Below are positions 9,516-20,548 of a stretch of DNA of 64,000 bases, one piece after another. Each line of letters opens with the position of its first letter. The stretch's first letter is position 1. A program made the translations under genes and the position numbers. Source of the stretch: Comamonas sp. Y33R10-2 (GTDB taxonomy: Bacteria > Pseudomonadota > Gammaproteobacteria > Burkholderiales > Burkholderiaceae_C); the NCBI RefSeq assembly GCF_019355935.1, contig NZ_CP079925.1:1426001-1490000 (forward strand), in the 5' to 3' direction. Below the pieces are notes generated by a model. It worked only from the letters and a program-made list of their open reading frames with translations. It ran no database searches and was not told where the DNA came from.

Positions 9516-9549
9516 GTACCGATTACTAAGAGTTCAAGAGGTAGACACC

Positions 9550-9945
9550 ATGGCTTATTCTGAAAAAGTGGTAGACCACTATGAAAACCCCCGCAATGTG
9601 GGTTCCTTTGACAAGGGTGATGACACTGTTGGCACGGGCATGGTCGGCGCCCCAGCTTGCGGCGACGTGATGAAACTGCAAATCAAGGTCAACCCTTCCA
9701 CGGGCGTGATTGAAGATGCGCGTTTCAAGACCTATGGCTGTGGCTCTGCCATTGCGTCTTCTTCGCTGGTGACCGAATGGGTCAAGGGCAAGACTTTGGA
9801 CGAAGCGGCGGCTCTGAAGAACAGCCAGATCGCTGAAGAACTGGCTCTGCCTCCTGTGAAAGTCCACTGCTCCATTTTGGCGGAAGATGCCATCAAGGCT
9901 GCAGTGAACGACTACCGCGCAAAGCGCACCACAGCGGAAGCTTGA
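9550..9945 (+). CDS. iscU: Fe-S cluster assembly scaffold IscU
   Basis: Scaffold on which [2Fe-2S] clusters are assembled with sulfur from IscS, then released by HscA/HscB. 131 residues. The three conserved cysteines are visible in GAPACGDVM near 37, [10 protein letters not shown] near 63 and [12 protein letters not shown] near 106; the HscA recognition motif LPPVKVHC is intact. Shine-Dalgarno AAGAGG precedes the ATG. iscA begins 4 bases after the stop, so translation is probably coupled. Confidence 0.96.
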   Translation: MAYSEKVVDHYENPRNVGSFDKGDDTVGTGMVGAPACGDVMKLQIKVNPSTGVIEDARFKTYGCGSAIASSSLVTEWVKGKTLDEAAALKNSQIAEELALPPVKVHCSILAEDAIKAAVNDYRAKRTTAEA

Positions 9946-9949
9946 GGCT

Positions 9950-10273
9950 ATGGCTATTTCAATGACCGAGGCGGCTGCCCGTCATGTGAATCGCTATCTC
10001 TCGCGTCGTGGCAAGGGTGTTGGCGTCCGTTTGGGCGTCAAGACCACAGGCTGCTCTGGCTTGGCTTACAAGTTGGAGTATGTGGATGAGATCTTGCCTG
10101 ATGACGTGGTTTTTGAAGATCAAGGCATTAAGGTGCTGGTCGATCCCAAGAGCCTGGCCTATATCGACGGCACCGTGCTGGACTTTGTGCGCGAAGGCCT
10201 GAACGAGGGCTTTAAGTTCACCAACCCTAACGAGCGTGATCGTTGTGGTTGTGGCGAGAGCTTCCGGATTTAA
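9950..10273 (+). CDS. iscA: A-type Fe-S carrier IscA
   Basis: A-type carrier that receives and delivers Fe-S clusters. 107 residues with the three cysteines of the family: one in [13 protein letters not shown] near 35 and the pair in [10 protein letters not shown] at the C-terminus near 100. Starts 4 bases after iscU. After the stop there is a GC-rich repeat and then a terminator-like hairpin before hscB, so the distal genes may be read at a lower level. Confidence 0.95.
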   Translation: MAISMTEAAARHVNRYLSRRGKGVGVRLGVKTTGCSGLAYKLEYVDEILPDDVVFEDQGIKVLVDPKSLAYIDGTVLDFVREGLNEGFKFTNPNERDRCGCGESFRI

Positions 10274-10342
10274 CCCCCTGAGTCGCTTTGCGCCTTCCCC
10301 CAAGGGGACGACACCTTCGCTGCGAGGCGGCTCTTGCTTGGT
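10274..10342 (+). repeat. Stop-proximal GC-rich repeat, copy 1
   Basis: Starts directly after the iscA stop. Shared pieces: CCCCCTGAG, CGCTTTGCGCCTTCCCC, AAGGGGACGAC, and GCGAGGCGGCTCTTGCTTGG. Related copies follow fdx (13248), metQ (32053) and cysA (46065), always on the same strand as the gene. Confidence 0.7.
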
Positions 10343-10377
10343 GTCACTGATGTGCATTGCGTCCAGTTTTAGTACTG

Positions 10378-10409
10378 AACCGCCTCAGCCTCGCTGAAGG
10401 CGGTTTTTT
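10378..10409 (+). terminator. Terminator-like hairpin between iscA and hscB
   Basis: AACCGCCTCAG... pairs with AAGGCGGTT followed by six T. It ends just before the hscB start, suggesting partial termination (attenuation) inside the isc operon. Confidence 0.7.
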
Positions 10410-10415
10410 AATGCC

Positions 10416-10934
10416 ATGAATCTGCAATCTGACGACTTTGAATTGTTTGGCCTGCCGTGCAAATTTGCGCAAGAGCGCAGCCAGATTGATGCACGCTGGA
10501 AAGAGCTTCAGCGTGAGGCACATCCAGATCGCTTTTCTGCACAAGGCGCAGCTGCTCAGCGCGTTGCCATGCAGTGGTCTGTGCGTATCAACGAGGCTTA
10601 TCAACGACTGAAGGATCCACTCAAGCGCGCAGCGTACTTGTGTGAGTTACTGGGCGCTCCTGTGCGGGCTGAAGACAACACCTCCATGCCCGCCGCTTTT
10701 TTGATGCAGCAGATGGATTGGCGTGAATCTTTGGAAGATGCAACTTCGGAGTCGGCGCTGGATGCGCTGGATGACGAAGTGCTCAGCGCCAAAAAGCAAA
10801 TGCTGGCGGAATGCGCTCGACTGCTGGATGAAGTGAATGACCCCGCTGCAGCAGTTCAGCAGGTGAGAGCCCTCATGTTTGTTGCGCGATTTGCGCAAGA
10901 TGTGGAGCGCCGTCGCGATCAACTGGGACAATAA
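10416..10934 (+). CDS. hscB: J-domain co-chaperone HscB
   Basis: Co-chaperone that brings IscU to HscA and stimulates its ATPase. 172 residues. N-terminal J domain with the signature HPD in REAHPDRFSAQ near residue 35 and INEAYQRLKDPLKRAAYL near 55; the C-terminal helical domain (from about residue 90) is the IscU-binding part. Starts shortly after a hairpin with a T run, with no strong Shine-Dalgarno. Confidence 0.94.
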   Translation: MNLQSDDFELFGLPCKFAQERSQIDARWKELQREAHPDRFSAQGAAAQRVAMQWSVRINEAYQRLKDPLKRAAYLCELLGAPVRAEDNTSMPAAFLMQQMDWRESLEDATSESALDALDDEVLSAKKQMLAECARLLDEVNDPAAAVQQVRALMFVARFAQDVERRRDQLGQ

Positions 10935-11028
10935 GACCCAGAGCACAATTCGAGGCATTGCCCTCGGGATATATCCATCTTAAAAAGGCCAGCTCCACTG
11001 GCCTTTGACATTCCAAAAGAAGAATTTC

Positions 11029-12891
11029 ATGGCGCTTTTGCAGATTTCCGAGCCCGGCCAATCGCCCGATCCTCATCAGCGACGCATTGCTGTAGGCATT
11101 GACCTTGGCACCACGCATTCGCTGGTCGCTTCTGTGCGCAATGGTGTATCTGAATGCCTGCCTGATGATCAAGGCCGCGTGCTTTTGCCATCCGTGGTTC
11201 GTTATATGGAAATGGGTCGCCGCCAGATCGGTTTTGACGCTAAGGCCGCCCAGGCTTCCGATGCGGCTAACACCATTAGCTCTGCCAAGCGCTTTATGGG
11301 CCGCAGTCTGTCGGATATCGACGAGCCGCAAAACCTGCCTTATCAATTCAAGACCGATGGTGACAGCAGCGTCATCACCATTGAAACGATTGATGGTGCG
11401 AAGACGCCCATCGAAATCAGCGCTGAGATTCTGGCCACGCTGCGCTTTCGTGCAGAAGACACTTTTGACGACGAGCTCTACGGCGCCGTCATCACAGTGC
11501 CTGCTTACTTTGATGATGCCCAACGTCAGGCCACCAAAGATGCAGCCAAGCTGGCCGGCATCAACTTGCTGCGCTTGATTAACGAACCTACTGCAGCTGC
11601 CATTGCCTACGGTTTGGACAACGCCTCTGAAGGTGTCTACGCCGTGTATGACTTAGGCGGCGGCACGTTTGATATCTCCGTGCTACGCCTTTCACAAGGT
11701 GTGTTTGAAGTCATTGCCACTGGCGGTGACTCTGCTTTAGGCGGCGATGATTATGACGATGCTTTGGCGGCGTGGGTGGCCGAAAAGACAGGCACGCAGC
11801 TGCAAAGCGGGGCGGATAAAACCATTTGGCGTATTGCTGCACGCAACTGCAAGCAGGCTTTGACCGATGCAGAAATCGTAGCGTTTACTGCCGATATTTC
11901 CTCGGGTTCAGTCACTTTTGACGTTAAACGTGATGAGTTCATTGGACTGACTGCTCACTTAACTGCTAAGAGTTTGTCAGCCGTGCGCCGTGCGCTCAAG
12001 GATGCAGAGCTCAGCCGTGATGAAGTGCAGGGCGTGGTGATGGTGGGCGGCTCTACTCGCATGCCCCAGATTCGTCAGGCGGTTGCTGATTTCTTTGGCA
12101 GCGAGCCACTCACCAATCTCAACCCCGATGAAGTGGTAGCGCTGGGCGCGGCCATTCAAGCCAATCAATTGGCTGGCAACAGCACGGCCGGTGATTTGCT
12201 GCTGCTGGATGTGATACCGCTTTCGCTGGGTGTGGAGACTATGGGCGGTCTGGCTGAGCGCATCATCACTCGTAACGAAACTATTCCCACAGCGCGTGCG
12301 CAGGACTTCACCACGTACAAGGATGGTCAAACCGCACTGGCTATTCACGTGGTGCAAGGCGAGCGTGACTTAGTGGCAGACTGCCGCAGTTTGGCGCGCT
12401 TTGAGCTGCGCGGTATCCCGCCCATGGCGGCAGGTGCAGCGCGCATTCGCGTGACCTTTACGGTGGATGCTGATGGCTTGCTGGCCGTTAGCGCCAAAGA
12501 GCAACTCAGTGGCGTGGAAGCGAGCATCAACGTCAAGCCATCCTATGGTTTGTCTGATGATCAAATTGCCCAGATGCTGCAAGATGGCTTTGCGACAGCT
12601 CAGCAAGACATGAAGGCTCGCGCCTTGGTTGAGGCACGTGTGGATGCAGATCGTATGATTTTGGCAACCAACAGTGCATTGGCTGCCGATGGTGATGTGC
12701 TCAGCAGCGCAGAGCGAGAGCTAATTGATGCCTTGATGCAGGCGTTGCACGCAGCGGTTTCCAGCGAAGATCCTGCCGTTGTGGAAGGCGCGACTCAGGC
12801 CTTGGCCAAGGGCACAGAAGCATTTGCGGCAGAGCGTATGAACCGCAGCATTCAAAAGGCGCTGGCCGGTAAAGATTTGAACTCTATTTAA
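11029..12891 (+). CDS. hscA: Hsp70-type chaperone HscA
   Basis: Specialised Hsp70 that binds the LPPVK motif of IscU and drives cluster transfer. 620 residues, the usual length. Nucleotide-binding domain: [12 protein letters not shown] near 22, [12 protein letters not shown] near 205, [11 protein letters not shown] near 345. Substrate-binding domain from about 390, beginning [17 protein letters not shown]. An in-frame start at 11005 would add eight residues; [10 protein letters not shown] at 11029 is the family start. The fdx gene follows 17 bp later. Confidence 0.96.
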   Translation: MALLQISEPGQSPDPHQRRIAVGIDLGTTHSLVASVRNGVSECLPDDQGRVLLPSVVRYMEMGRRQIGFDAKAAQASDAANTISSAKRFMGRSLSDIDEPQNLPYQFKTDGDSSVITIETIDGAKTPIEISAEILATLRFRAEDTFDDELYGAVITVPAYFDDAQRQATKDAAKLAGINLLRLINEPTAAAIAYGLDNASEGVYAVYDLGGGTFDISVLRLSQGVFEVIATGGDSALGGDDYDDALAAWVAEKTGTQLQSGADKTIWRIAARNCKQALTDAEIVAFTADISSGSVTFDVKRDEFIGLTAHLTAKSLSAVRRALKDAELSRDEVQGVVMVGGSTRMPQIRQAVADFFGSEPLTNLNPDEVVALGAAIQANQLAGNSTAGDLLLLDVIPLSLGVETMGGLAERIITRNETIPTARAQDFTTYKDGQTALAIHVVQGERDLVADCRSLARFELRGIPPMAAGAARIRVTFTVDADGLLAVSAKEQLSGVEASINVKPSYGLSDDQIAQMLQDGFATAQQDMKARALVEARVDADRMILATNSALAADGDVLSSAERELIDALMQALHAAVSSEDPAVVEGATQALAKGTEAFAAERMNRSIQKALAGKDLNSI

Positions 12892-12908
12892 TTCATAAGC
12901 AGAACAAT

Positions 12909-13247
12909 ATGCCCATCATCAAAATTCTTCCTCACGCTGAATATTGCCCAGAAGGCAAAGAAATTGACGCACCTGTTGGCACTTCGATCTGCGAAGCCAT
13001 GCTGGATAACGGTGTCAATATTGAGCACGCTTGCGATATGAGCTGTGCTTGCACGACGTGCCACGTTATCGTCAAGGAAGGCCTCAACTCGCTCAATGAA
13101 GCGCAAGAGGAAGAGGAAGACTTGCTCGACCGCGCATGGGGCCTACAGCCTCAGTCGCGCCTGTCTTGCCAAACTATTTTGGCACGTGAGAATGTGACTG
13201 TGGAGATTCCCAAATACTCCATCAATCACGCTAAAGAGAATCACTGA
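12909..13247 (+). CDS. fdx: ISC-type [2Fe-2S] ferredoxin
   Basis: Electron donor in Fe-S cluster assembly. 112 residues with four cluster cysteines: Cys-x5-Cys-x2-Cys in HACDMSCACTTCH near 42-51 and one in SRLSCQT near 87. The acidic stretch EAQEEEEDLLDRA is typical. Last recognised gene of the locus; no iscX follows. A GC-rich repeat begins directly after the stop. Confidence 0.95.
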   Translation: MPIIKILPHAEYCPEGKEIDAPVGTSICEAMLDNGVNIEHACDMSCACTTCHVIVKEGLNSLNEAQEEEEDLLDRAWGLQPQSRLSCQTILARENVTVEIPKYSINHAKENH

Positions 13248-13328
13248 CCCCCTGGGCGGCTGCGCCGCTTCCCCCTCTCTCTTCGGGAGGGGGACGATGC
13301 CTTTGCCGCGAGGCGGCTCTTGCTTGGC
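13248..13328 (+). repeat. Stop-proximal GC-rich repeat, copy 2
   Basis: Starts at the base after the fdx stop with CCCCCTGGGCGG and ends in GCGAGGCGGCTCTTGCTTGG, the same end as copy 1. Contains CCCCCTCTCTCTTCGGGAGGGGG, which is a GC hairpin in itself (CCCTC...GAGGGG). Confidence 0.7.
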
Positions 13329-13387
13329 ATCCCGACTTGGCTTGTGCCAGTTTTGGCGCGTTGTTGCAGGTAATGGAGAGAAAACGA

Positions 13388-14113
13388 ATGTCGCGCCAAA
13401 TTATTCTGGATACAGAAACAACGGGCTTGTCGGTCTTTGAAGGTGACCGCTTGATTGAGCTAGGTTGCGTGGAGATGGTGAACCGCAAGCTCACAGGCAA
13501 CAATCTGCACCTGTACTTCAATGCGGGCCGGGACAGCCATCCGGATGCGTTGCGTGTACACGGTATCACGACGGAGTTCTTAAAGGACAAACCGCGTTTT
13601 GCTGACAAGATTGATGAGATCTGGGAGTACCTGCAAGGCGCCGAGATCATCATTCACAACGCGCCGTTTGACTTGGGGTTTCTGAACAACGAGCTCAAAC
13701 TGGCCAAACGTCCGCCCATCCAGAAATGTGTTTCGGGTGTGATTGACACCTTGGTCATGGCCAAGGAAATGTACCCGGGTAAGCGCAACTCGTTGGATTC
13801 TTTGTGTGACCGCCTTGGCGTTGACAACTCCAACCGCACACTGCACGGTGCTTTGCTGGACTCGGAGTTGCTAGCCGATGTCTACATCAATCTCACGCGT
13901 GGTCAAGATGCGCTGCTGATGACAGAGGAGCCTGCAGAGGCGCAAACTGCTGGCGCGATTGTCATACCGTCTGTAGATCTGAGCACCTTCAAGCTGCCGG
14001 TGTTACGTGCTAATGAGCAAGAGCAGCAGGCGCATGATGATGTGCTTCAGCAACTGGATAAATCCAGCGGCGGTAAGACTGCATGGCGCAGCTTTGAAAA
14101 TGTGGGTGCCTAA
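13388..14113 (+). CDS. dnaQ: DNA polymerase III epsilon subunit (3'-5' proofreading)
   Basis: Proofreading exonuclease of the replicative polymerase. 241 residues. Exo I DTETTG at 8-13, Exo II HNAPFD near 98, Exo III with HGALLDSELLA near 160, all acidic metal ligands present. The C-terminal 50 residues are less conserved and in this family bind the alpha subunit. The upstream in-frame start at 13337 lies in the repeat tail and adds 17 unrelated residues, so ATG 13388 (MSRQIILDTETTG) is used. Confidence 0.95.
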   Translation: MSRQIILDTETTGLSVFEGDRLIELGCVEMVNRKLTGNNLHLYFNAGRDSHPDALRVHGITTEFLKDKPRFADKIDEIWEYLQGAEIIIHNAPFDLGFLNNELKLAKRPPIQKCVSGVIDTLVMAKEMYPGKRNSLDSLCDRLGVDNSNRTLHGALLDSELLADVYINLTRGQDALLMTEEPAEAQTAGAIVIPSVDLSTFKLPVLRANEQEQQAHDDVLQQLDKSSGGKTAWRSFENVGA

Positions 14114-14152
14114 GAGTCATCTGGCATCAGTCACAGAAAGTGTGAAGGTCTA

Positions 14153-14181
14153 AATTCAGGCTTTTTCTCGGGCCTGAATTT
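14153..14181. other. Hairpin after dnaQ
   Basis: AAATTCAGGC pairs with GCCTGAATTT around a T-rich loop. It has no T run behind it and lies 40 bases after the dnaQ stop, so it is a possible processing or stability stem ahead of the real terminator at 14201. Confidence 0.4.
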
Positions 14182-14200
14182 CCAGGACGTTTAATAACGT

Positions 14201-14240
14201 AAACGCCCTCAGTAAACTTTGAATTTACTGAGGGCGTTTG
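14201..14240. terminator. Bidirectional terminator dnaQ/katG
   Basis: AAACGCCCTCAGTAAA pairs with TTTACTGAGGGCGTTT (16 bp, short loop), followed by GTGTTTTT. It separates the convergent dnaQ and katG genes. Confidence 0.85.
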
Positions 14241-14306
14241 TGTTTTTGCGTCAGCACAGGGGCCGTATAGACCGCATAGGCCGGAGCGGAGTCCGGCCTG
14301 CTCGCA

Positions 14307-16576
<2,270 letters not shown>

Positions 16577-16828
16577 GATGTTTATTATCGGTGGCTTGCG
16601 TAGCAAATGACCATGTTTTGCTATTGAAATTACTAAGCCTGCTCATAGTGAGAAATGTAGTGGCTTGATCGGATGCAGATGAAGGTAAGCGTTCTGTGCA
16701 AAGCGCGTGGCTCATCCAAATCTTGGATCATTTTGAGCGTATGCGAGCGGACTCATTTGCACAAGCATTAGTCTTAAGATTAAGTAATTCTCCTAATCTT
16801 TGAGGAGGTTGCGCGATAAATCCTGCTC
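16577..16828. other. Intergenic DNA between katG and the LuxR gene
   Basis: Rest of the 341-bp gap. It holds the upstream region of katG and the 3' side of the LuxR-type gene. I see no gene, RNA or clear terminator. Confidence 0.4.
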
Positions 16829-17371
16829 TCAAATCGATACTAATTTGTGTACTAAATCGGCGGCGGTAGAGGCTCCATATTTGCGCATCAATCTGGCACG
16901 GTAAATTTCTACCGTACGGTGGCTAATCCCAAGAGCTTTGCCGATTTCTTTGCTGGTCATGCCTTCGAGCAGTCGCGCGGCCACCTCGCGCTCACGGCCT
17001 GTGAGTTCTGCTTTGACGGCGCGCTGTGCCGAGAGGTCTTCAAAGCTCCATATTCCCGACGCATGTGGGTCTTTGCGGTCTTGTGTACGGCCACTGACAT
17101 GACACCAAAACAGCTCGCCATTGGCACGCTTCATGATGCGACTGTCGGAGTAAATGCCTTTGGTGTTGAGGATAGGGCCGATACGCACACCTAGCCGCTC
17201 GTATTCATCAACGCTGGGGTAGAGCAGCTGAAACGTTTGACCTATCAACAGCTCACGAGATGCATGAAACATTTCGCATAACTGCTGATTGCAGTCGATC
17301 ATGATGCGGTTGCGCGAAATAACTAGGCCGACCGGTGCCGTATCAAACGCTAGCTGGTAGTCCACCTTCAT
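16829..17371 (-). CDS. PAS-domain LuxR-type transcription regulator
   Basis: A 180-residue single-sensor regulator. Residues 1-115 are a PAS fold (FDTAPVGLVISRNRIMIDCN; FQLLYPSVDEYERLG; GELFWCHVSGRT; IWSFEDLSAQRA). Residues 120-178 are a LuxR helix-turn-helix (LTGREREVAARLLEGMTSKEIGKALGISHRTVEIYRARLMRKYG). It has no phospho-acceptor receiver domain, so the signal is probably a small ligand or redox cue sensed by PAS. It is divergent from scoAB across 74 bp containing direct repeats, so control of CoA-transferase expression is a fair inference. Confidence 0.88.
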   Translation of the reverse strand: MKVDYQLAFDTAPVGLVISRNRIMIDCNQQLCEMFHASRELLIGQTFQLLYPSVDEYERLGVRIGPILNTKGIYSDSRIMKRANGELFWCHVSGRTQDRKDPHASGIWSFEDLSAQRAVKAELTGREREVAARLLEGMTSKEIGKALGISHRTVEIYRARLMRKYGASTAADLVHKLVSI

Positions 17372-17405
17372 AGTACTGATCTTTACGAAAAACTACTTAC
17401 TTGAG

Positions 17406-17421
17406 TACGTAGTATCGTAGT
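17406..17421. promoter_or_regulatory. Direct/inverted repeat in the LuxR-scoA intergenic region
   Basis: CGTAGT occurs at 17408-17413 and again at 17416-17421; the first lies in the palindromic TACGTA. This is the only repeat in the 74-bp divergent spacer and sits just upstream of the GGAG of scoA, a plausible operator for the PAS-LuxR regulator. Confidence 0.35.
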
Positions 17422-17445
17422 GCATCCCAGATAAAGGAGACAAAT

Positions 17446-18159
17446 GTGAAAAAACTCTACCCATCCGCAGCAGCAGCGCTTGATGGCGTTGTGGCTGACG
17501 GGCAATTGCTGGCTGTTGGCGGCTTTGGCCTGTGCGGTATTCCTGAAGCTTTGATCGATGCAGTGTGTGCCAGCGGCGTCAAGAATCTGACGGTTGCGTC
17601 GAACAATGCCGGCGTGGACGGCTTTGGTTTGGGCAAGCTGCTGGATACACGTCAGGTCAAAAAAATGATCTCCAGTTACGTGGGCGAAAACAAAGAGTTC
17701 GAACGCCAGTATCTGGCCGGCGAATTGGAGCTGGAATTTACCCCCCAAGGCACGCTGGCCGAGAAGATGCGCGCAGGCGGCGCTGGTATCCCCGCGTTCT
17801 TCACCAAGACCGGTGTGGGCACCTTGGTGGCGGAGGGTAAAGAACTGCGCGAATTCGATGGCGAGACCTATGTGATGGAGCGCTCTATCGTTGCTGACGT
17901 GTCCCTCGTTAAAGCTTGGCGAGCGGACAAAAGCGGAAATTTGCAGTTCCGCCTAACGGCTCGTAACTTCAACCCTGCAGCGGCAACTTGCGGCAAGGTC
18001 TGCGTGGTCGAAGTGGAAGAGTTGGTGGAGATTGGCGAGATTGCCCCAGATGATATCCATCTGCCAGGCATCTACGTGAACCGCATTGTTCACAACGCTA
18101 CACCTGAAAAGCGCATCGAAAAGCGCACCATCACCGAAACTAATACAGAGAAAAAATAA
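17446..18159 (+). CDS. scoA: 3-oxoacid CoA-transferase subunit A
   Basis: Subunit A of a two-subunit succinyl-CoA:3-ketoacid CoA-transferase, which activates acetoacetate with CoA from succinyl-CoA in ketone body or polyhydroxybutyrate turnover. 237 residues. Landmarks: [14 protein letters not shown] near 22, the oxyanion-type [16 protein letters not shown] near 108, and [14 protein letters not shown] near 172. The start is GTG at 17446, with GGAG 8 bases upstream; the overlapping ATG reads straight into a stop codon. scoB follows 9 bp later with its own GGAG. The divergent PAS-LuxR gene is the likely regulator. Confidence 0.92.
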   Translation: MKKLYPSAAAALDGVVADGQLLAVGGFGLCGIPEALIDAVCASGVKNLTVASNNAGVDGFGLGKLLDTRQVKKMISSYVGENKEFERQYLAGELELEFTPQGTLAEKMRAGGAGIPAFFTKTGVGTLVAEGKELREFDGETYVMERSIVADVSLVKAWRADKSGNLQFRLTARNFNPAAATCGKVCVVEVEELVEIGEIAPDDIHLPGIYVNRIVHNATPEKRIEKRTITETNTEKK

Positions 18160-18168
18160 GGAGCTGTC

Positions 18169-18807
18169 ATGCCTTGGACCCAAGACCAAATGGCCGCGCG
18201 TGCGGCCCAGGAACTCGAAGACGGCTTCTATGTCAACCTCGGTATCGGCATTCCTACGCTGGTGGCCAACCACACGGGTGATAAAGAGGTGTGGCTGCAA
18301 TCCGAGAACGGCATGCTGGGCATTGGTCCCTTTCCGACTGAAGACCAAGTCGACGCTGACTTGATCAACGCCGGTAAGCAGACTGTCACCACGATTGCTG
18401 GCTCGGCCATCTTTGGCTCTGATCAATCGTTTGCCATGATTCGCGGCGGCAAGATCAATTTGTCGATTCTGGGCGCCATGCAAGTGTCCGAAAAGGGCGA
18501 CCTGGCCAACTGGATGATCCCCGGCAAGATGGTCAAGGGCATGGGCGGCGCCATGGACTTGGTGGCCGGCGTCAAGCGTGTCATCGTACTGATGGAGCAT
18601 GTGGCCAAGAAAAAAGACGGTACAACAGACTTGAAAATCTTGCCTGCTTGTACCTTGCCTTTGACTGGCCTTGGCGTGGTGGACCGCATCATCACTGATT
18701 TAGGTGTGATGGATGTGACGCCTGAAGGTCTGAAGTTGGTGGAGCTGGCTGATGGCGTCAGCTTTGCTGAGATTCAGTCTAAGACTGGCGTCACGCTGAT
18801 TCGCTAA
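18169..18807 (+). CDS. scoB: 3-oxoacid CoA-transferase subunit B
   Basis: Subunit B of the same enzyme; carries the catalytic glutamate that forms the glutamyl-CoA thioester. 212 residues. [11 protein letters not shown] near 25, catalytic Glu in [13 protein letters not shown] near 44, and [20 protein letters not shown] near 125 are typical. The CoA-transferase operon ends here; an inverted repeat with a 10-bp stem follows at 18855. Confidence 0.93.
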   Translation: MPWTQDQMAARAAQELEDGFYVNLGIGIPTLVANHTGDKEVWLQSENGMLGIGPFPTEDQVDADLINAGKQTVTTIAGSAIFGSDQSFAMIRGGKINLSILGAMQVSEKGDLANWMIPGKMVKGMGGAMDLVAGVKRVIVLMEHVAKKKDGTTDLKILPACTLPLTGLGVVDRIITDLGVMDVTPEGLKLVELADGVSFAEIQSKTGVTLIR

Positions 18808-18854
18808 TTTCAGTAACTAAGACGTTACTGCATAAGTACCGAGCCAGTGCGCTT

Positions 18855-18883
18855 TTGGTTTGCCGCGGCAAGTGGCAAACCAA
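18855..18883 (+). terminator. Hairpin after scoB
   Basis: TTGGTTTGCC pairs perfectly with GGCAAACCAA across a 9-nt loop. There is no T run, so termination is uncertain; it may stabilise the mRNA 3' end. The rest of the 295-bp gap to 19102 shows nothing else I recognise. Confidence 0.45.
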
Positions 18884-19102
18884 TACATCTCCTCTTCCAG
18901 CTAAATCTTCGAGGAGCCACAGGCTTTCAGGGTTGAGTGGTGTTGCTTCAGTCGGTAGAGCGATAACGTTTTTTAGGTCTTGGTGGGCTCACGTCTCGTG
19001 CCCACCGGATTGGGCACTGTTTTTATGAAACAACGCCCTTCGCCGGTAATGCTCTGGTGGGCCGCAATGGCTGTGGCGGTAATCCCTCCGTAATCCCAAT
19101 GC

Positions 19103-20008
19103 TCAGGTTTGCCCAAATTTTTCTTTGTACAAACCGCTTGCCCAATCAATAAAAACGCGTACCCTTGGTGAGAGTTGGCGGTGAAATGGGTAGAGGACAG
19201 ACAAAGGCAATTCAGGACATGCCCACTCAGGCAGCACTTGAACCAGCCGGCCATTTTTCAGGTGCTCCTCAAGCCGAAAGCGCGGCACCTGAATGAGTCC
19301 GCATCCGGCCAGCGCGGCACTCGTGTAACTCTCTGCATCGCTCACAGAGATCCAGCCGCTCGCCTCGAAGTTTGTAACTTTCCCATCTACTAGGACTGAG
19401 AACGGATAACGGCTGTCATGGCCTTGCGAAAAAAAGCCAACCCCATGGTGGTTGGCCAACTCACTCGGATGTGTGGGCATGCCATACCGCGTCAGATATT
19501 CGGGGCTGGCACAGATGATCTGTGGCATTTCAGCAAGCTTGCGAACCACTAATGAAGAATCACGCGGCTCACCTGCGCGGACCACGCAGTCGATACCTTC
19601 TTTGACCAAATCCACCAGCCGATCACCGCTACTAATCGCGAGTTCAATCATTGGATAGCGCTGTCTGAACTCAACAATGCGCGGCAGGATGATCATCGAG
19701 GCATGCACACCATGCAGGTCCAGCCTGAGCAGTCCATGCGGGTTGGCGATGTTCGTGCTCAAAGAGGTTTCAGCATCCTCTAGTTCAGCCAAAACCCGTT
19801 TGCTTCGCTCGTAAAAAGCTTTCCCATCCAGGGTGGCCACTACTTGGCGCGTGGTTCGGTCAAGCAGCCGTGCTCCCAGTCGTTTTTCAAGCGCCTTGAT
19901 CGTGTGGGTTGCCGTGGCACGGGGGATGTTGAGAACACTGGCCGCTTCGGTAAAGCTCCCGAGTTCGACGATTCGAGTGAACAACTGCAATGCATCGAAA
20001 CGGTCCAT
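19103..20008 (-). CDS. LysR-family transcription regulator
   Basis: 301 residues. N-terminal winged helix (LQLFTRIVELGSFTEAASVL; TATHTIKALEKRLGARLL; RTTRQVVATLDG) and a C-terminal periplasmic-binding-type effector domain from about residue 90. It belongs to the broad group of LysR proteins with a short MDRFDALQLF start. It is divergent from the DUF4148-SDR-DUF1097-DoxX row, whose upstream region holds a 7-bp inverted repeat, so it probably controls that row. Confidence 0.92.
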   Translation of the reverse strand: MDRFDALQLFTRIVELGSFTEAASVLNIPRATATHTIKALEKRLGARLLDRTTRQVVATLDGKAFYERSKRVLAELEDAETSLSTNIANPHGLLRLDLHGVHASMIILPRIVEFRQRYPMIELAISSGDRLVDLVKEGIDCVVRAGEPRDSSLVVRKLAEMPQIICASPEYLTRYGMPTHPSELANHHGVGFFSQGHDSRYPFSVLVDGKVTNFEASGWISVSDAESYTSAALAGCGLIQVPRFRLEEHLKNGRLVQVLPEWACPELPLSVLYPFHRQLSPRVRVFIDWASGLYKEKFGQT

Positions 20009-20042
20009 GCTGGATTTGATTGTTAGTGATTTTTGAATTAAA

Positions 20043-20077
20043 TGACCAATTTAAACCCATTTATTCATTCTTGGTCA
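20043..20077. promoter_or_regulatory. Inverted repeat between LysR gene and DUF4148 gene
   Basis: TGACCAA (20043-20049) and TTGGTCA (20071-20077), 21 bp apart, lie in the divergent spacer 35 bp upstream of the LysR start. Candidate LysR binding arms. Confidence 0.4.
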
Positions 20078-20161
20078 ATCGGCATCATTGCTTCTGCGGT
20101 GTGGCCTGAGCCAGCGCCGAGCCCACATTCACCGGTAGTCGTTGATAGAAAGTAATTGACC

Positions 20162-20494
20162 ATGAGCACAAAAAACATCCTCGCGGCCTTGTGCCTTAGC
20201 GCCACTGGCGCCTCCTTCAGTGCCTTCGCTGGGGAGAGCACAGCCCATGTTTCAAGCATTGCCAGCGGCTCAAAGCTTACTCGCGCGGAGGTATTGGCAG
20301 ACCTCGCTTTGTGGAAGCGCGCAGGCCTGTTGCAAATGGTTGGCAGCGAGTTGTCACCTGACTTCACCAGCCTACCTTATCGCCAGCTTTATGACGAATA
20401 CCTGCGTCTGCGCAGCACTGATGCGCTGGCGCAGGAGGCTAGCCGCTTGGTCAGCCTGCAGGGCGAGGCGGCCGAGCCTGCCAAAGGACGCTAA
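20162..20494 (+). CDS. Secreted DUF4148 protein
   Basis: A 110-residue protein with a signal peptide (MSTKNILAALCLSATGASFSAFA, cleavage near AFA|GES) and a C-terminal DUF4148 block: LTRAEVLADLALWKRAGL near 38 followed by a helical tail with YRQLYDEYLRLRS. DUF4148 proteins are numerous in Burkholderiales and have no known function. I use ATG 20162, not the TTG six bases earlier. It is the first gene of the row divergent from the LysR gene. Confidence 0.75.
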   Translation: MSTKNILAALCLSATGASFSAFAGESTAHVSSIASGSKLTRAEVLADLALWKRAGLLQMVGSELSPDFTSLPYRQLYDEYLRLRSTDALAQEASRLVSLQGEAAEPAKGR

Positions 20495-20548
20495 GCGCAT
20501 CAGCCACCGAATTACCTGCTATCTCTTTGCCCCAGCAATTTACCCACT

